Assembly (NCBI RefSeq): GCF_013369485.1
Contig: NZ_JABWEB010000008.1
Location: forward strand, 62,001 to 126,000
DNA length: 64,000 nucleotides
Direction of reading: 5' to 3'
From: Massilia sp. BJB1822
GTDB lineage: Bacteria; Pseudomonadota; Gammaproteobacteria; Burkholderiales; Burkholderiaceae_D
Position 1 is the stretch's first letter. Every line of letters begins with the position of its first letter. This document shows positions 24,858 through 32,537 of the stretch, piece after piece. Both the position numbers and the translations under genes were made by a program. The notes beneath the pieces were generated by a model, which did not search any database, was not told where the DNA came from, and saw nothing but the letters and a program-made list of their open reading frames with translations.

Positions 24858-25085
24858 ATGATGGACGTTTCGACTCTCCACCCGCATCACCTGGCCGAAG
24901 TAAGCGAGCTGTTTCAGCAGCGTACGGATTTGCAGAGCAGCGCGATCGTGGACAAGGGCATTGCCGTGCAAGACTGCTTCAATACCATGTGTGCCATCGA
25001 GTATCTGAAGTCGCACAACATCAATCCGCAAGTCATTGAAAGGGTCTTGCTGCAACCCGAACTGCGGCGCCGCCTGGTTCACTGA
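24858..25085 (+). CDS. Small conserved-looking hypothetical protein
   Basis: A 75-residue soluble protein (MMDVSTLHPHHLAEVSELFQ...) with predicted helices and two cysteines near the middle (QDCFNTMCAIEYLK). AAGGA lies just before tandem ATGs, a promoter lies upstream at 24770, and a strong hairpin lies 16 bases downstream, so it looks like a genuine monocistronic gene. I do not recognise the family. It could be a small regulator or adaptor. Confidence 0.65.
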   Translation: MMDVSTLHPHHLAEVSELFQQRTDLQSSAIVDKGIAVQDCFNTMCAIEYLKSHNINPQVIERVLLQPELRRRLVH

Positions 25086-25100
25086 GGCATCAGCCGCCGG

Positions 25101-25134
25101 CATTCCGCCCAGCTGGGCGGAATGTTATGTTATT
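25101..25134 (+). terminator. Terminator after the 75-residue gene
   Basis: CATTCCGCCC (25101-25110), loop AGCT and GGGCGGAATG (25115-25124) make a perfect 10-bp stem, followed by TTATGTTATT. Confidence 0.75.
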
Positions 25135-25139
25135 CACAA

Positions 25140-25467
25140 AAATTGTCTTTTTTGAATTAGCGTAATTTTTTCGCCATTCTTGCTGTGTGAGAATTTGTGA
25201 TAATTTAAGTGGTTGATTTTATTGGCTAAAATTATTGCCCATCGAACGAGCAGTTTGTTATAGATGGCGTCGTTACGGGCTGTTTGCCTTGTCAAGCCAG
25301 CCTTATCAACAAAGATATCCACAATCGGTGTGGATATTTCAAAAAGCGCTTTACAATCCGTCACTTAGGAAGAGATAGCTGAGCCGGGAATAGGAAGGAG
25401 AGTGGCCGCGCGAGCCAATCGGCGGCATACAGCGATGGAAGTCGAGCTGTATGCCTGTACAGTAATT
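25140..25467. other. AT-rich gene-free stretch holding repeat copy A
   Basis: No convincing gene is visible. The stretch is far more AT-rich than the rest of the window. A GTG-started minus-strand frame (25134-25364) exists but lacks a ribosome site. Its main content is copy A of the repeated element described at 25200-25370. The last ~100 bases before 25467 show no motif. Confidence 0.5.
25200..25370. repeat. Copy A of a diverged ~165-bp element with DnaA-box-like dyad
   Basis: This segment aligns almost without gaps to 26340-26512 (copy B), by eye at roughly 60% identity. Conserved blocks are CTTGTCAAG (25288-25296), ATCCACA-(6)-GTGGATA (25317-25336 in this copy), TCAAAAA and CGCTTTA. The dyad here is ATATCCACA (25315-25323) and TGTGGATAT (25329-25337), with TTATCAACA at 25303. 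These 9-mers are one or two mismatches from the DnaA box TTATCCACA. It lies between a small gene and the 3' end of a response-regulator gene. Confidence 0.6.
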
Positions 25468-26181
25468 CTACAGTATTTTTCCGCTGACCGTAAACTGCCC
25501 ATTTTCGGAGCTTGGCGTGGCGTCGAGCGCGACCCGGCTGGGCGGTTCACCGATGCTCAGCTCGCCCGACCAGCTTTCGCCCTGCTGCAGGGCCAGCAGG
25601 GCCGCCGCCGCCTGCTGTTCATGGCGCTGCGCCTTGTCCAGTTCGGCCTGCAGGGCGGCGATGCGCTGTTCCGATTCCAGCAGGCCGGCGTAGCCGCGCA
25701 GCGAGGAAATCACCGTGGTAAACAGCTTGCGCGTGGTCAGGTCGCTCTTGCACCAGAAATCGTTGATGTCGTAGTCGAGGATGATGCTGTGCTCCAGCGC
25801 CTGGCCGGGCTGGCCCGTGCGCAGCACAATGCGCACCAGCTTGTTGTGCAGCACTTCGCGCACCTTGGTGGCGACCTTCAGGCCGGCATCGCTGGTTTCC
25901 ATGATCACATCGAGCAGGATCAGGGCGATATCGGGCGTGCTGCGCAGGATATTGATGGCCTCGTCGCCGCTATAGGCGTGCAGGAAACTCAGGCGGCGGC
26001 CCATGAAACAGGCGTTGCTGAGGGAGAATTTGGTGACCACATGCACGTCCACATCGTCATCGACGATCAGGACGCGCCATGGCTCCGGGCTGGCGGCTGG
26101 GTTTTGCTCCTCCGGAGTGGGAGCCTCATCTTCTATCATCCAGTTGGTACTGGCGTCGTCGTCTGTTGCTTTCGCGTCCAT
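25468..26181 (-). CDS. Stand-alone response regulator with coiled-coil tail
   Basis: The 237-residue protein has an acidic linker (~35 residues), a receiver domain starting WRVLIVDDDVDVH with phospho-acceptor Asp in LILLDVIMET, and a segment (YDINDFWCKSDLTTRKLFTTVISSLRGY) that I know from receiver proteins carrying DUF3369 and HD-GYP domains. Here the protein ends after a coiled coil (SEQRIAALQAELDKAQRHEQQ) and a short tail, so no output domain follows. AGGGA precedes the ATG at 26181. It may act by protein contact or as a phosphate sink. It is flanked on both sides by the repeat copies A and B. Confidence 0.82.
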   Translation of the reverse strand: MDAKATDDDASTNWMIEDEAPTPEEQNPAASPEPWRVLIVDDDVDVHVVTKFSLSNACFMGRRLSFLHAYSGDEAINILRSTPDIALILLDVIMETSDAGLKVATKVREVLHNKLVRIVLRTGQPGQALEHSIILDYDINDFWCKSDLTTRKLFTTVISSLRGYAGLLESEQRIAALQAELDKAQRHEQQAAAALLALQQGESWSGELSIGEPPSRVALDATPSSENGQFTVSGKIL

Positions 26182-26534
26182 GCAGTATCCCTGGCTAGTC
26201 AATCAAGCAGCTACCATAGTGGTGACACTAGTCCTCGCTAGTATTTTTGTCAAAGGATTCAAGCGTCTGTTGTGCACCAAGATGGGCGGCGAAAAATAAA
26301 TTTTCAAGAGGCGGGAAAGCGCTTTGATTTTGCGCAAATGGCACGTGCAACTCATTGATTTTAAAGGGGTAAATATTTGCCCGAAGAATGGGCAATTTGT
26401 TGAAACCCGCGCCATTGCTGGCCTCCCGGCTTGTCAAGACGGGCTTTTCCACATCTTTATCCACAGCAGAAGTGGATAACTCAAAAATCCGCTTTAAAAA
26501 CGTCTTCTTAGCGGGGATTTATGAGGAGAAGCTT
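26182..26534. other. Gene-free stretch holding repeat copy B
   Basis: This 353-base gap between the response regulator and the large propeller-containing gene holds no convincing gene. It contributes the promoter of the response regulator (AT-rich near 26210-26250, no clear hexamers) and copy B of the repeated element. Confidence 0.5.
26340..26512. repeat. Copy B of the ~165-bp element with consensus DnaA boxes
   Basis: Copy B contains TTTTCCACA (26445-26453), a perfect TTATCCACA (26457-26465) and an inverted AGTGGATAA (26471-26479). The last two form a dyad spaced as in copy A. The element shares CTTGTCAAG (26430-26438), TCAAAAA and CGCTTTA with copy A and differs from it by one inserted base. 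Clusters of such boxes bind DnaA in origins and titration sites, but no origin gene (dnaA, dnaN) is near. Confidence 0.65.
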
Positions 26535-29500
26535 TCACTTGAGTTGGGCGCGGCCTGCCGCATGCGGGTTATAGCGGTCGAGACTGGCCAGGGAAACGGA
26601 TAGATCTTGCCGTGCAACGGCCAGATTGAAGTTGACTTTGGAATCGTAATTCAGCGACATATCGGCGACCGCGGCCTTGCCCGGATAACCCAGCTCCAGC
26701 ACCGCGGTTTTACTCGTTTTCAGGTTCAAAAGGTGCACGCTGCCATCGTTCATGCCCAGCAGCAGGTATTGCTTATCATACACAAACATAATCGATGTGC
26801 AAAAAGCCTTGCGAGCCAAGCTAAGTTCGGACGTCAGAACCAGGGACTCCGGATCGCGGCTGCCATCCAGACTTCCGGCTTTTTGCCAGACGCGCACTTT
26901 TCCCGAGCTGTAGCACTGAGCGAAAGTCGGGCCGATAAAGGGCGATAAATTGTCCTTGCTGGTGGCGCTCAGGACGCCAATATTGGGCAGGCTCGCCGTC
27001 CACTGCGGAATATGCGGCAGCTGGGTCGCCAAGGCGCTGGAGATCTTGGTGGCGTGTTCGGTTTCGACCAGGAGCTGGCCCCCGAACAGAAACTGTATGC
27101 GGCGTATCGCCCCGTCGGACGCGGCCGCACGCGGCAGCAGCAAATGATTGCCGAAACCTTCGCCGCGAAAAGTGGGCGAAAGCGTGAGCGCCAGCATGCC
27201 GGAGTCCGACTCCCGGGCTTCGACCGTCTGCAACCCTACGGCGTGATAGGAAAACCATTGCGCCGAACGGCTGGAGATCGGAGCGATATCGTCCGCGTTC
27301 GCCTTGAGCGGCAAGGAGATGAAGGGCATGCCGTAATAGTGCACGGCGTAGCCGTCGCTCACGCCAATATTCGCCAGATCGGGCGCGATTTGCAGCGAAG
27401 ACGGGATGTCGTTGCCGATCAAAGGAGCGGGCACCCGGGTTTGCATGCCGTGCTCCCAGCGCAGGCGACCGCTATCGAAACTGCCGGTAATGACGCTGAG
27501 CTGATGCGGCGCGGGCAGGTAGCTCGCCAGCACCACCTGATCGCGGCCGATCCTGACTTGCACCAGGCGCGCCGGCTCGGCCACGGCGGCCTGGCTTTGC
27601 CGCGCCCATTCCGGTTGCCACAGCAGCATGGACGAGGAGACGGCCAGGCCCGCACAGCAGGCTGCCGCCAGGGTGCGCGGCTCGCCGGCCCACAGCTGCA
27701 AGCCGCGGCTGATGCGCTGGGGAATAGGCAGGTCGAGCGCGCCATCATGCCCCAGCAGGAAACGCACGAAGAGCTGTTCCCGGCGCGCCGCCGGATGGCG
27801 CTCCCGCCACAGCGCGCGCGCCGTTTGCAGCCATTGCCGGGGACTGCCGCCTGCGGCGCGGTATTCCAGCGAGAGCGGCGCTGCGCCCAGACCGTCGCTG
27901 AACAGCTGCCAGTAGTAGGAGCGCAGCAGGGCTTGCAAGCCCGCTTCCATGCCCTCGCTCAGCCCCCGGCGCAGCCAATCCGGCATATGGCCAAGGCGGA
28001 ACCAGACCAGGGTCGATAAGCGCATCAGGAGGCGCTCGCGTTCCGTGCCGTCCTTGATCAGCAGCTGGCCCAAGGCCAGGGTGAGCGGCCATTGCAGCAC
28101 CGGGTACACGGCGCAAGCCTGGACCCAGCGCATGCCGGCATGGCCCAGATGACCGCGTATGGCCTGGCACAGCTCCCGGATTTCATCGGCAGCCGGCGCA
28201 TGGCGGTAAAGCTGATAATCCGAGTAGAGCCGCCCATCGTTCCGCTCAGGCGGCTGGGCTGGCGCCTCCCGGCCCAAGCCTTGGCGCGCTTCCAGTGCCG
28301 CCAGCCGCTGCATGGCGGTGGCATCCGTGCCGCACAGGATGACGCCGCGCGCGCGCAACAGCACGGCGGCGTGGCTGTGCAGGCCTAAACCGTCGAGGGT
28401 GAGCAGGGTGCAGCGCGCCAGTTCCTGCAGCCGCTCAAACCAGGGGGCGAGCTGGTCGCCGTTGGCCGTGCACAGGGCTTGGGGCTGGCAGAGGAACAGG
28501 CATTCGGCGCCAGGGTTGGCCGCAACAATATGCTCGAAACTGGCCAGTGCGGCAGCCGGCCGCTGCGCCGCTGCGCTCTGGCGCGGATGGAAGGGTTCGG
28601 GCAAGGTGCTGCCAGGACTGAAGCGGAACGCTTGCAGGTCGACGCCGCTGCGCAGCAACTCCTCCACCATGGCCTCGCCGATGAAGGCCTGATGATCCTG
28701 CAGGGAACTGCGCTGCACGAAGGCCAGGAAGCGCCGTTCGCGGCGCTCGCCATACACCGGCGTGAACAGGCCGGCCCGCCTGCTGCTGGCGGCGACGGTG
28801 GAGGCCGGGTTAAGCCGGCGTCCGTCATGGAACAAGGGATTGCGCAGGGCGAGGGCATAGCGGCGCGTGGCGGGCAGCAGGGCAAAGCGCGGCAGCTTGG
28901 CCGCGCCACCAAGCGCTGCTGTCTTGTCCTCCAGCGGCGCGCTGCGGCGCGTGAGCACGGCTTGCCGCCGCAGATAGACGAGAGCCAGGCCGAAAGCGAG
29001 GCCGAACAGCAGTGCGGCCGTGAGCGTGCGTTCGAGTACGGTGCTGGAGCGCGCCAATCTTTCCTCCTGCTGTTCGCGCATCTCCGCAGGGGGCAGCACG
29101 GTGTAGGCCTGGCGCAGCCTGGGCGCATCGGCGAATTCCGGCTTGGACGCCGGGGCTGGTGCGGCGCTTTGCTGGTCGTCGACTTTGACCGTCAGCGCCG
29201 GGAGCTGGGCTGGTTGAAGATAGGCGCGGCCCCCGCCCAGGTCCGGATAGGCAGTGAATCTGTGCACGTCCCTGCCATGCCGGACGCGCAATGCCAGCGG
29301 GAAGGCAGACGGTTTGGCGGCGCAATCGAACACTCCGGCTTGGGCGCGCCGCGCGGCGCAAACCACCCCGTCGGCCTGCATCGAGGTGGCCAGCTCCGCC
29401 GCGCCAGGGTGATTGGCCGCGAGCAGGGTCAGGCTGAAATGGCGATGCTGCAAAAGATAGAGCAGGACCAGGGTTGTCAGCGCCGCGGCCAGCAAGGCCA

Positions 29501-29840
29501 GCAGGGGCAGGAGCGCCAGCCAGCTTGGCGACTTGCGCCGGCCGGCGGCGGGAACGGCTGCCGTCTCGGCCGATGCGCTGCTCGAATGGCTGGCGGGCGC
29601 GTCCTGGCTCCGCTCGCGGTTCTGCTCCTGCCAGTCGTGCACCAGCTGCACGAAGCGCTCCTGGTGTTCGGCCGACTTGCAGAAGACGGGACTAAGCCAT
29701 GCTCCCAGCTGCGCCGCTTGCGGCGTGGCGCCATGCAGTTGCAGCAGATGGCGCGCGCCCAGCAACTGGTCCGCCGTCGCCGGAATACCGCGCGCGGCCA
29801 GATAGCGCGCCAGTTCAAGCAAGACGTGGGCGGGAAACAT
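26535..29840 (-). CDS. Large membrane protein: CoxE-like N-term, vWA-like domain, propeller-like C-term
   Basis: The 1101-residue protein appears to be the vWA-type partner of the MoxR ATPase encoded 9 bases upstream. Residues ~5-70 resemble the helical N-terminus of CoxE-like vWA proteins (LARYLAARGIPATADQLL ... CKSAEHQERFVQLVHDW). Transmembrane helices are at about 107-130 and 272-290, bracketing a region outside the cytoplasm. Residues ~368-515 match the vWA-like domain of MoxR-coupled proteins (SSLQDHQAFIGEAMVEEL, AECLFLCQPQALC, WFERLQELARCTLLT), but the MIDAS DxSxS is absent. A third hydrophobic stretch lies near 735, and the last ~350 residues have the repetitive beta pattern of a propeller. 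It is probably a target-recognition or scaffold subunit. There is no ribosome site, so translation is likely coupled to the MoxR gene. Confidence 0.65.
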   Translation of the reverse strand: MFPAHVLLELARYLAARGIPATADQLLGARHLLQLHGATPQAAQLGAWLSPVFCKSAEHQERFVQLVHDWQEQNRERSQDAPASHSSSASAETAAVPAAGRRKSPSWLALLPLLALLAAALTTLVLLYLLQHRHFSLTLLAANHPGAAELATSMQADGVVCAARRAQAGVFDCAAKPSAFPLALRVRHGRDVHRFTAYPDLGGGRAYLQPAQLPALTVKVDDQQSAAPAPASKPEFADAPRLRQAYTVLPPAEMREQQEERLARSSTVLERTLTAALLFGLAFGLALVYLRRQAVLTRRSAPLEDKTAALGGAAKLPRFALLPATRRYALALRNPLFHDGRRLNPASTVAASSRRAGLFTPVYGERRERRFLAFVQRSSLQDHQAFIGEAMVEELLRSGVDLQAFRFSPGSTLPEPFHPRQSAAAQRPAAALASFEHIVAANPGAECLFLCQPQALCTANGDQLAPWFERLQELARCTLLTLDGLGLHSHAAVLLRARGVILCGTDATAMQRLAALEARQGLGREAPAQPPERNDGRLYSDYQLYRHAPAADEIRELCQAIRGHLGHAGMRWVQACAVYPVLQWPLTLALGQLLIKDGTERERLLMRLSTLVWFRLGHMPDWLRRGLSEGMEAGLQALLRSYYWQLFSDGLGAAPLSLEYRAAGGSPRQWLQTARALWRERHPAARREQLFVRFLLGHDGALDLPIPQRISRGLQLWAGEPRTLAAACCAGLAVSSSMLLWQPEWARQSQAAVAEPARLVQVRIGRDQVVLASYLPAPHQLSVITGSFDSGRLRWEHGMQTRVPAPLIGNDIPSSLQIAPDLANIGVSDGYAVHYYGMPFISLPLKANADDIAPISSRSAQWFSYHAVGLQTVEARESDSGMLALTLSPTFRGEGFGNHLLLPRAAASDGAIRRIQFLFGGQLLVETEHATKISSALATQLPHIPQWTASLPNIGVLSATSKDNLSPFIGPTFAQCYSSGKVRVWQKAGSLDGSRDPESLVLTSELSLARKAFCTSIMFVYDKQYLLLGMNDGSVHLLNLKTSKTAVLELGYPGKAAVADMSLNYDSKVNFNLAVARQDLSVSLASLDRYNPHAAGRAQLK

Positions 29841-29849
29841 GAGGAGAGG

Positions 29850-30830
29850 CTAATGCAGTTCGGACAGCAGTTGCCGCAGGGCGGCGGAATCGCTTTCCGT
29901 CTTGGCCAGGGCCGGCAAGGATTGCAGCAGCGCAGGCGTGACTTGCTGCAGATCCGCATTCGCCGCCAGGCCCGAGCTGCGCAGGATGCGATACCAGGCG
30001 ACCAGCTCCGAAGTGGAAGGCGGCCGTGCCATGACGTGGCGCATTTTCTCGTAGATGGCGACAGCGTGCCGCGACAGCTGGTCTTCTTCGCCGAAGCGGA
30101 TATGCAGGATGCGTTGCAGGCGCTCGGTATCCGGCGCCTCGATATTGTAGAAGATGCAGCGGCGCAGAAAGGCGTCGGGCAGCGGCCGTTCCCGGTTGCT
30201 GGTGATGACGACAATGGGGCGGTAGCGCGCATCGGCGCGCACGCTGGCATTCAGCTCGGGGATGCGGAAACTCATTTCCGGCAGCTCGTGCAGCAGATCG
30301 TTGGGAAAATCGCGCGAGGCCTTGTCGATTTCGTCGATCAGCACCACGCGGCGATGCGGCTGATGGACGCTGCCGGGGGCGCGCTGGAACAGATGCGCGG
30401 TGTCGGCGGCGGGCAGGGTGTCGAGCATGGCGCGGCCGAGCGCATTGAAATGCAGGTAATCGCGTTCGTCCGCGCTGGCCAGGCCGGCATGGGCGGCGTG
30501 AAAGCGCCGCACCGTATCGTAGGCGTAAAACAGGTCGCTGGCCACGCTGCTCGATTTGGTGTGAAAGGTCAGCGGTTCTCCCAGGCCCAACTGCCAGGCC
30601 AGGTGCGCAGCGAAGCCGCTTTTGCCGGTGCCCGGTTCGCCGGTCAGCAGCAGGGGCATGCCCAGGGCCAGCGCCGTATTGGCTGCGTGTTCCAGGCCGC
30701 TGTCCATCACATAGCCCTCGGCCGGCGTGCCGTCCGGCAGAAACGGTTCCGGCAGAGCGGCCGGCGCGCCCGGCGGCGCGCGGCGCTCGGCCTGCACCAG
30801 CCGGAAAGTCTCAGGCAAACTGCTATTCAT
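29850..30830 (-). CDS. MoxR-family AAA+ ATPase
   Basis: The 326-residue ATPase has Walker A GEPGTGKS (residues ~64-71), Walker B VVLIDEIDKA, sensor-1 ITSNRER and the arginine-bearing segment LPDAFLRRC. These mark the MoxR branch, which remodels partner proteins carrying vWA domains. AAGGAGAGCAAT precedes the ATG. It lies 24 bases after the caspase gene and 9 before the large vWA-like gene, so it is the third gene of a four-gene operon. It probably drives ATP-dependent activation or assembly of this system. Confidence 0.88.
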   Translation of the reverse strand: MNSSLPETFRLVQAERRAPPGAPAALPEPFLPDGTPAEGYVMDSGLEHAANTALALGMPLLLTGEPGTGKSGFAAHLAWQLGLGEPLTFHTKSSSVASDLFYAYDTVRRFHAAHAGLASADERDYLHFNALGRAMLDTLPAADTAHLFQRAPGSVHQPHRRVVLIDEIDKASRDFPNDLLHELPEMSFRIPELNASVRADARYRPIVVITSNRERPLPDAFLRRCIFYNIEAPDTERLQRILHIRFGEEDQLSRHAVAIYEKMRHVMARPPSTSELVAWYRILRSSGLAANADLQQVTPALLQSLPALAKTESDSAALRQLLSELH

Positions 30831-30854
30831 ATTGCTCTCCTTGATGGGACTGCA

Positions 30855-32537
30855 CTATTGCTGCAGCAGGCGGATCATGCGGCCGAAAGCTGGGTCCATT
30901 GGGCAGCTTTGCTGGTTGCCCAGCACGCCTTGCAGATCTTCCATGGCGGGATTGCGCCAGCGGTAACGGTTGGTGACGTCGGCCACCCAGTCCTGCAAAT
31001 CCGTCAGCGTGATCGAGGACAGTTCGGGGTGCAGGCAATCCACTGTCAGGCGCGCCTGGTCCTGCAAAAATTCGGGTTTGGCGAGAAAAGCGCGCAGACG
31101 GCGTTCCGGGTCGAGAAAACGGGTCAGTCGGTATCGCGCCAGCTTGCGCAGCGCCGAAGGTTGGTAGCTGATGTAGAGCACGAAGACCAGCAGGGAATTG
31201 CCCTTCACGTCGGGGAAATTGCGCCAGAAGTCGAACAGGGGCGCCAGCCGGGCTTGCGGCGCGCGGCGCAGCAGGGCAGCTTCGAGCTGCATATGGAAGA
31301 CGCAGCAGGAATGGCGCGCCGCCAGTTGTTCGGCCAAATGGGCGGGCGCCGGCTGCAGCTGCGGCAATTGCAAGGCTTCGCCCATGCCGCGGCACAGGAA
31401 GTCGTTGACCTCCTGCGCCGAACCGTCGAGGGGAATGCCCGTCTTGATGGCCAGGTCGGCCGCATCGATGCAGGTGCGCGCCGCCAGCGCCGTGCTGTGC
31501 TGCTTCAGATAGTGCAGCAGCCTGCGCACCAGCGAGATCGGATACTGGTCCTGGCCACCGTGGGCCAGCAGCACCAGCGGCCGTTCCGCCCGGGCCGCGA
31601 AGTGCTTGCTGGCGATGGAGGTGAAGCAGGACAGCTGGTCGCGGCGGTCGCACAGATAGGCTGCGTCCTCGGTGGGCGCGGTCTTGGCGGCAGTCTCGCT
31701 GGCGAAGCTGCGCGTGCGGCCGGTCAAGTCTTCGGTCCAATGCCACTCGGCGTCCTGGGTGCCAGCGCTGGCGCGGCTGACCTGTTCCCTGGCCCGCGCC
31801 ACCGCCTGGTCCATGCCCTCGAAGCGTTCCAGGCTGGCGGCATTCAGCTGGCGCAGCTCGCGCAGCAGGGCGGAGGTGAACAAGCCTTCTTCGGACGCGC
31901 CCAGATTGCGCGCGCTTTGGCCGGGACGCGCAGAATAGGCGATGAAGCGCGCCTGGCCGCCGCCCAGCCGCCCCGGCGGCAGGGAGATCGGCGTGAGCGA
32001 GGCCGACATCTTCATCTTGTCCACATCGGTAGAACAGGCATCGACGATGACGATCAGGCGCATTTGCGGCAGGCGCGCCGTCAGCTGGTTGGCCATGGCG
32101 GCGATCGACAGGACGCCGTGCATTTCGGCCTCCAGATCGGAGCAGTAGACCAGGCGCTCCTCGCCGGCCTGGCTGCGCCGGCAAGCGCCATGGCCGGCCC
32201 AGTAGATCAGCAGCACCCCGGCAGCGCTGTCGGGCGTGACCTGGCGCACGGCGCGGATCAGGCGCCGGCTGAACATTTCGCCCACCGCGCTGTAGCTGGG
32301 GGCGCCGGCATCGCTCACGCCCAGCTGCGCCAGCCGGGCACCTACCGCTGCCTGCGCGGCGGCGCGCGGGGCCAGCATGGTTTGAATCTGCCCAGCCGGC
32401 GTGCCGATCTCGCGCAGCCAGGCGGCCACGCCCAGTGCATCGTTGGCCGGTCCGCTCAGCTCCCAGCCGGGCAGGCCGTATTCCTCCACGCCGACCAGCA
32501 GCGCATGGGTATGCTGCTGCGCGGCGGCGGCCGTCAT
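30855..32537 (-). CDS. Caspase-like protease with probable inactive-STAND tail
   Basis: The 560-residue protein begins with a caspase/metacaspase fold: HALLVGVEEYG, then GVLLIYWAGHG with catalytic His116 and LIVIVDACST with catalytic Cys168. Both members of the dyad are intact, so protease activity is expected, probably for Arg/Lys or Asp targets. After a linker (~residues 225-285), RPLVLLAHGGQDQYPISLVRRLL and later LLVFVLYISY and LTDLQDWVADVT match the pattern of inactive STAND modules, where HG replaces the P-loop. That module is thought to relay signals in conflict systems. The ATG at 32537 overlaps the stop of the hydrolase gene (ATGA), giving coupled translation. It is likely the effector or a signalling protease of the operon. 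Confidence 0.82.
   Translation of the reverse strand: MTAAAAQQHTHALLVGVEEYGLPGWELSGPANDALGVAAWLREIGTPAGQIQTMLAPRAAAQAAVGARLAQLGVSDAGAPSYSAVGEMFSRRLIRAVRQVTPDSAAGVLLIYWAGHGACRRSQAGEERLVYCSDLEAEMHGVLSIAAMANQLTARLPQMRLIVIVDACSTDVDKMKMSASLTPISLPPGRLGGGQARFIAYSARPGQSARNLGASEEGLFTSALLRELRQLNAASLERFEGMDQAVARAREQVSRASAGTQDAEWHWTEDLTGRTRSFASETAAKTAPTEDAAYLCDRRDQLSCFTSIASKHFAARAERPLVLLAHGGQDQYPISLVRRLLHYLKQHSTALAARTCIDAADLAIKTGIPLDGSAQEVNDFLCRGMGEALQLPQLQPAPAHLAEQLAARHSCCVFHMQLEAALLRRAPQARLAPLFDFWRNFPDVKGNSLLVFVLYISYQPSALRKLARYRLTRFLDPERRLRAFLAKPEFLQDQARLTVDCLHPELSSITLTDLQDWVADVTNRYRWRNPAMEDLQGVLGNQQSCPMDPAFGRMIRLLQQ

Noticed and set aside
25134..25364. 76-codon minus-strand frame in the AT-rich gap
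   Set aside because: GTG start without ribosome site, AT-rich composition, and the sequence is largely the repeated element. Kept as a hypothesis only.
26430..26512. DnaA boxes read as a replication origin
   Set aside because: No dnaA, dnaN, rpmH, parAB or AT-rich unwinding array is nearby, and only three boxes are seen. An oriC call is not supported.
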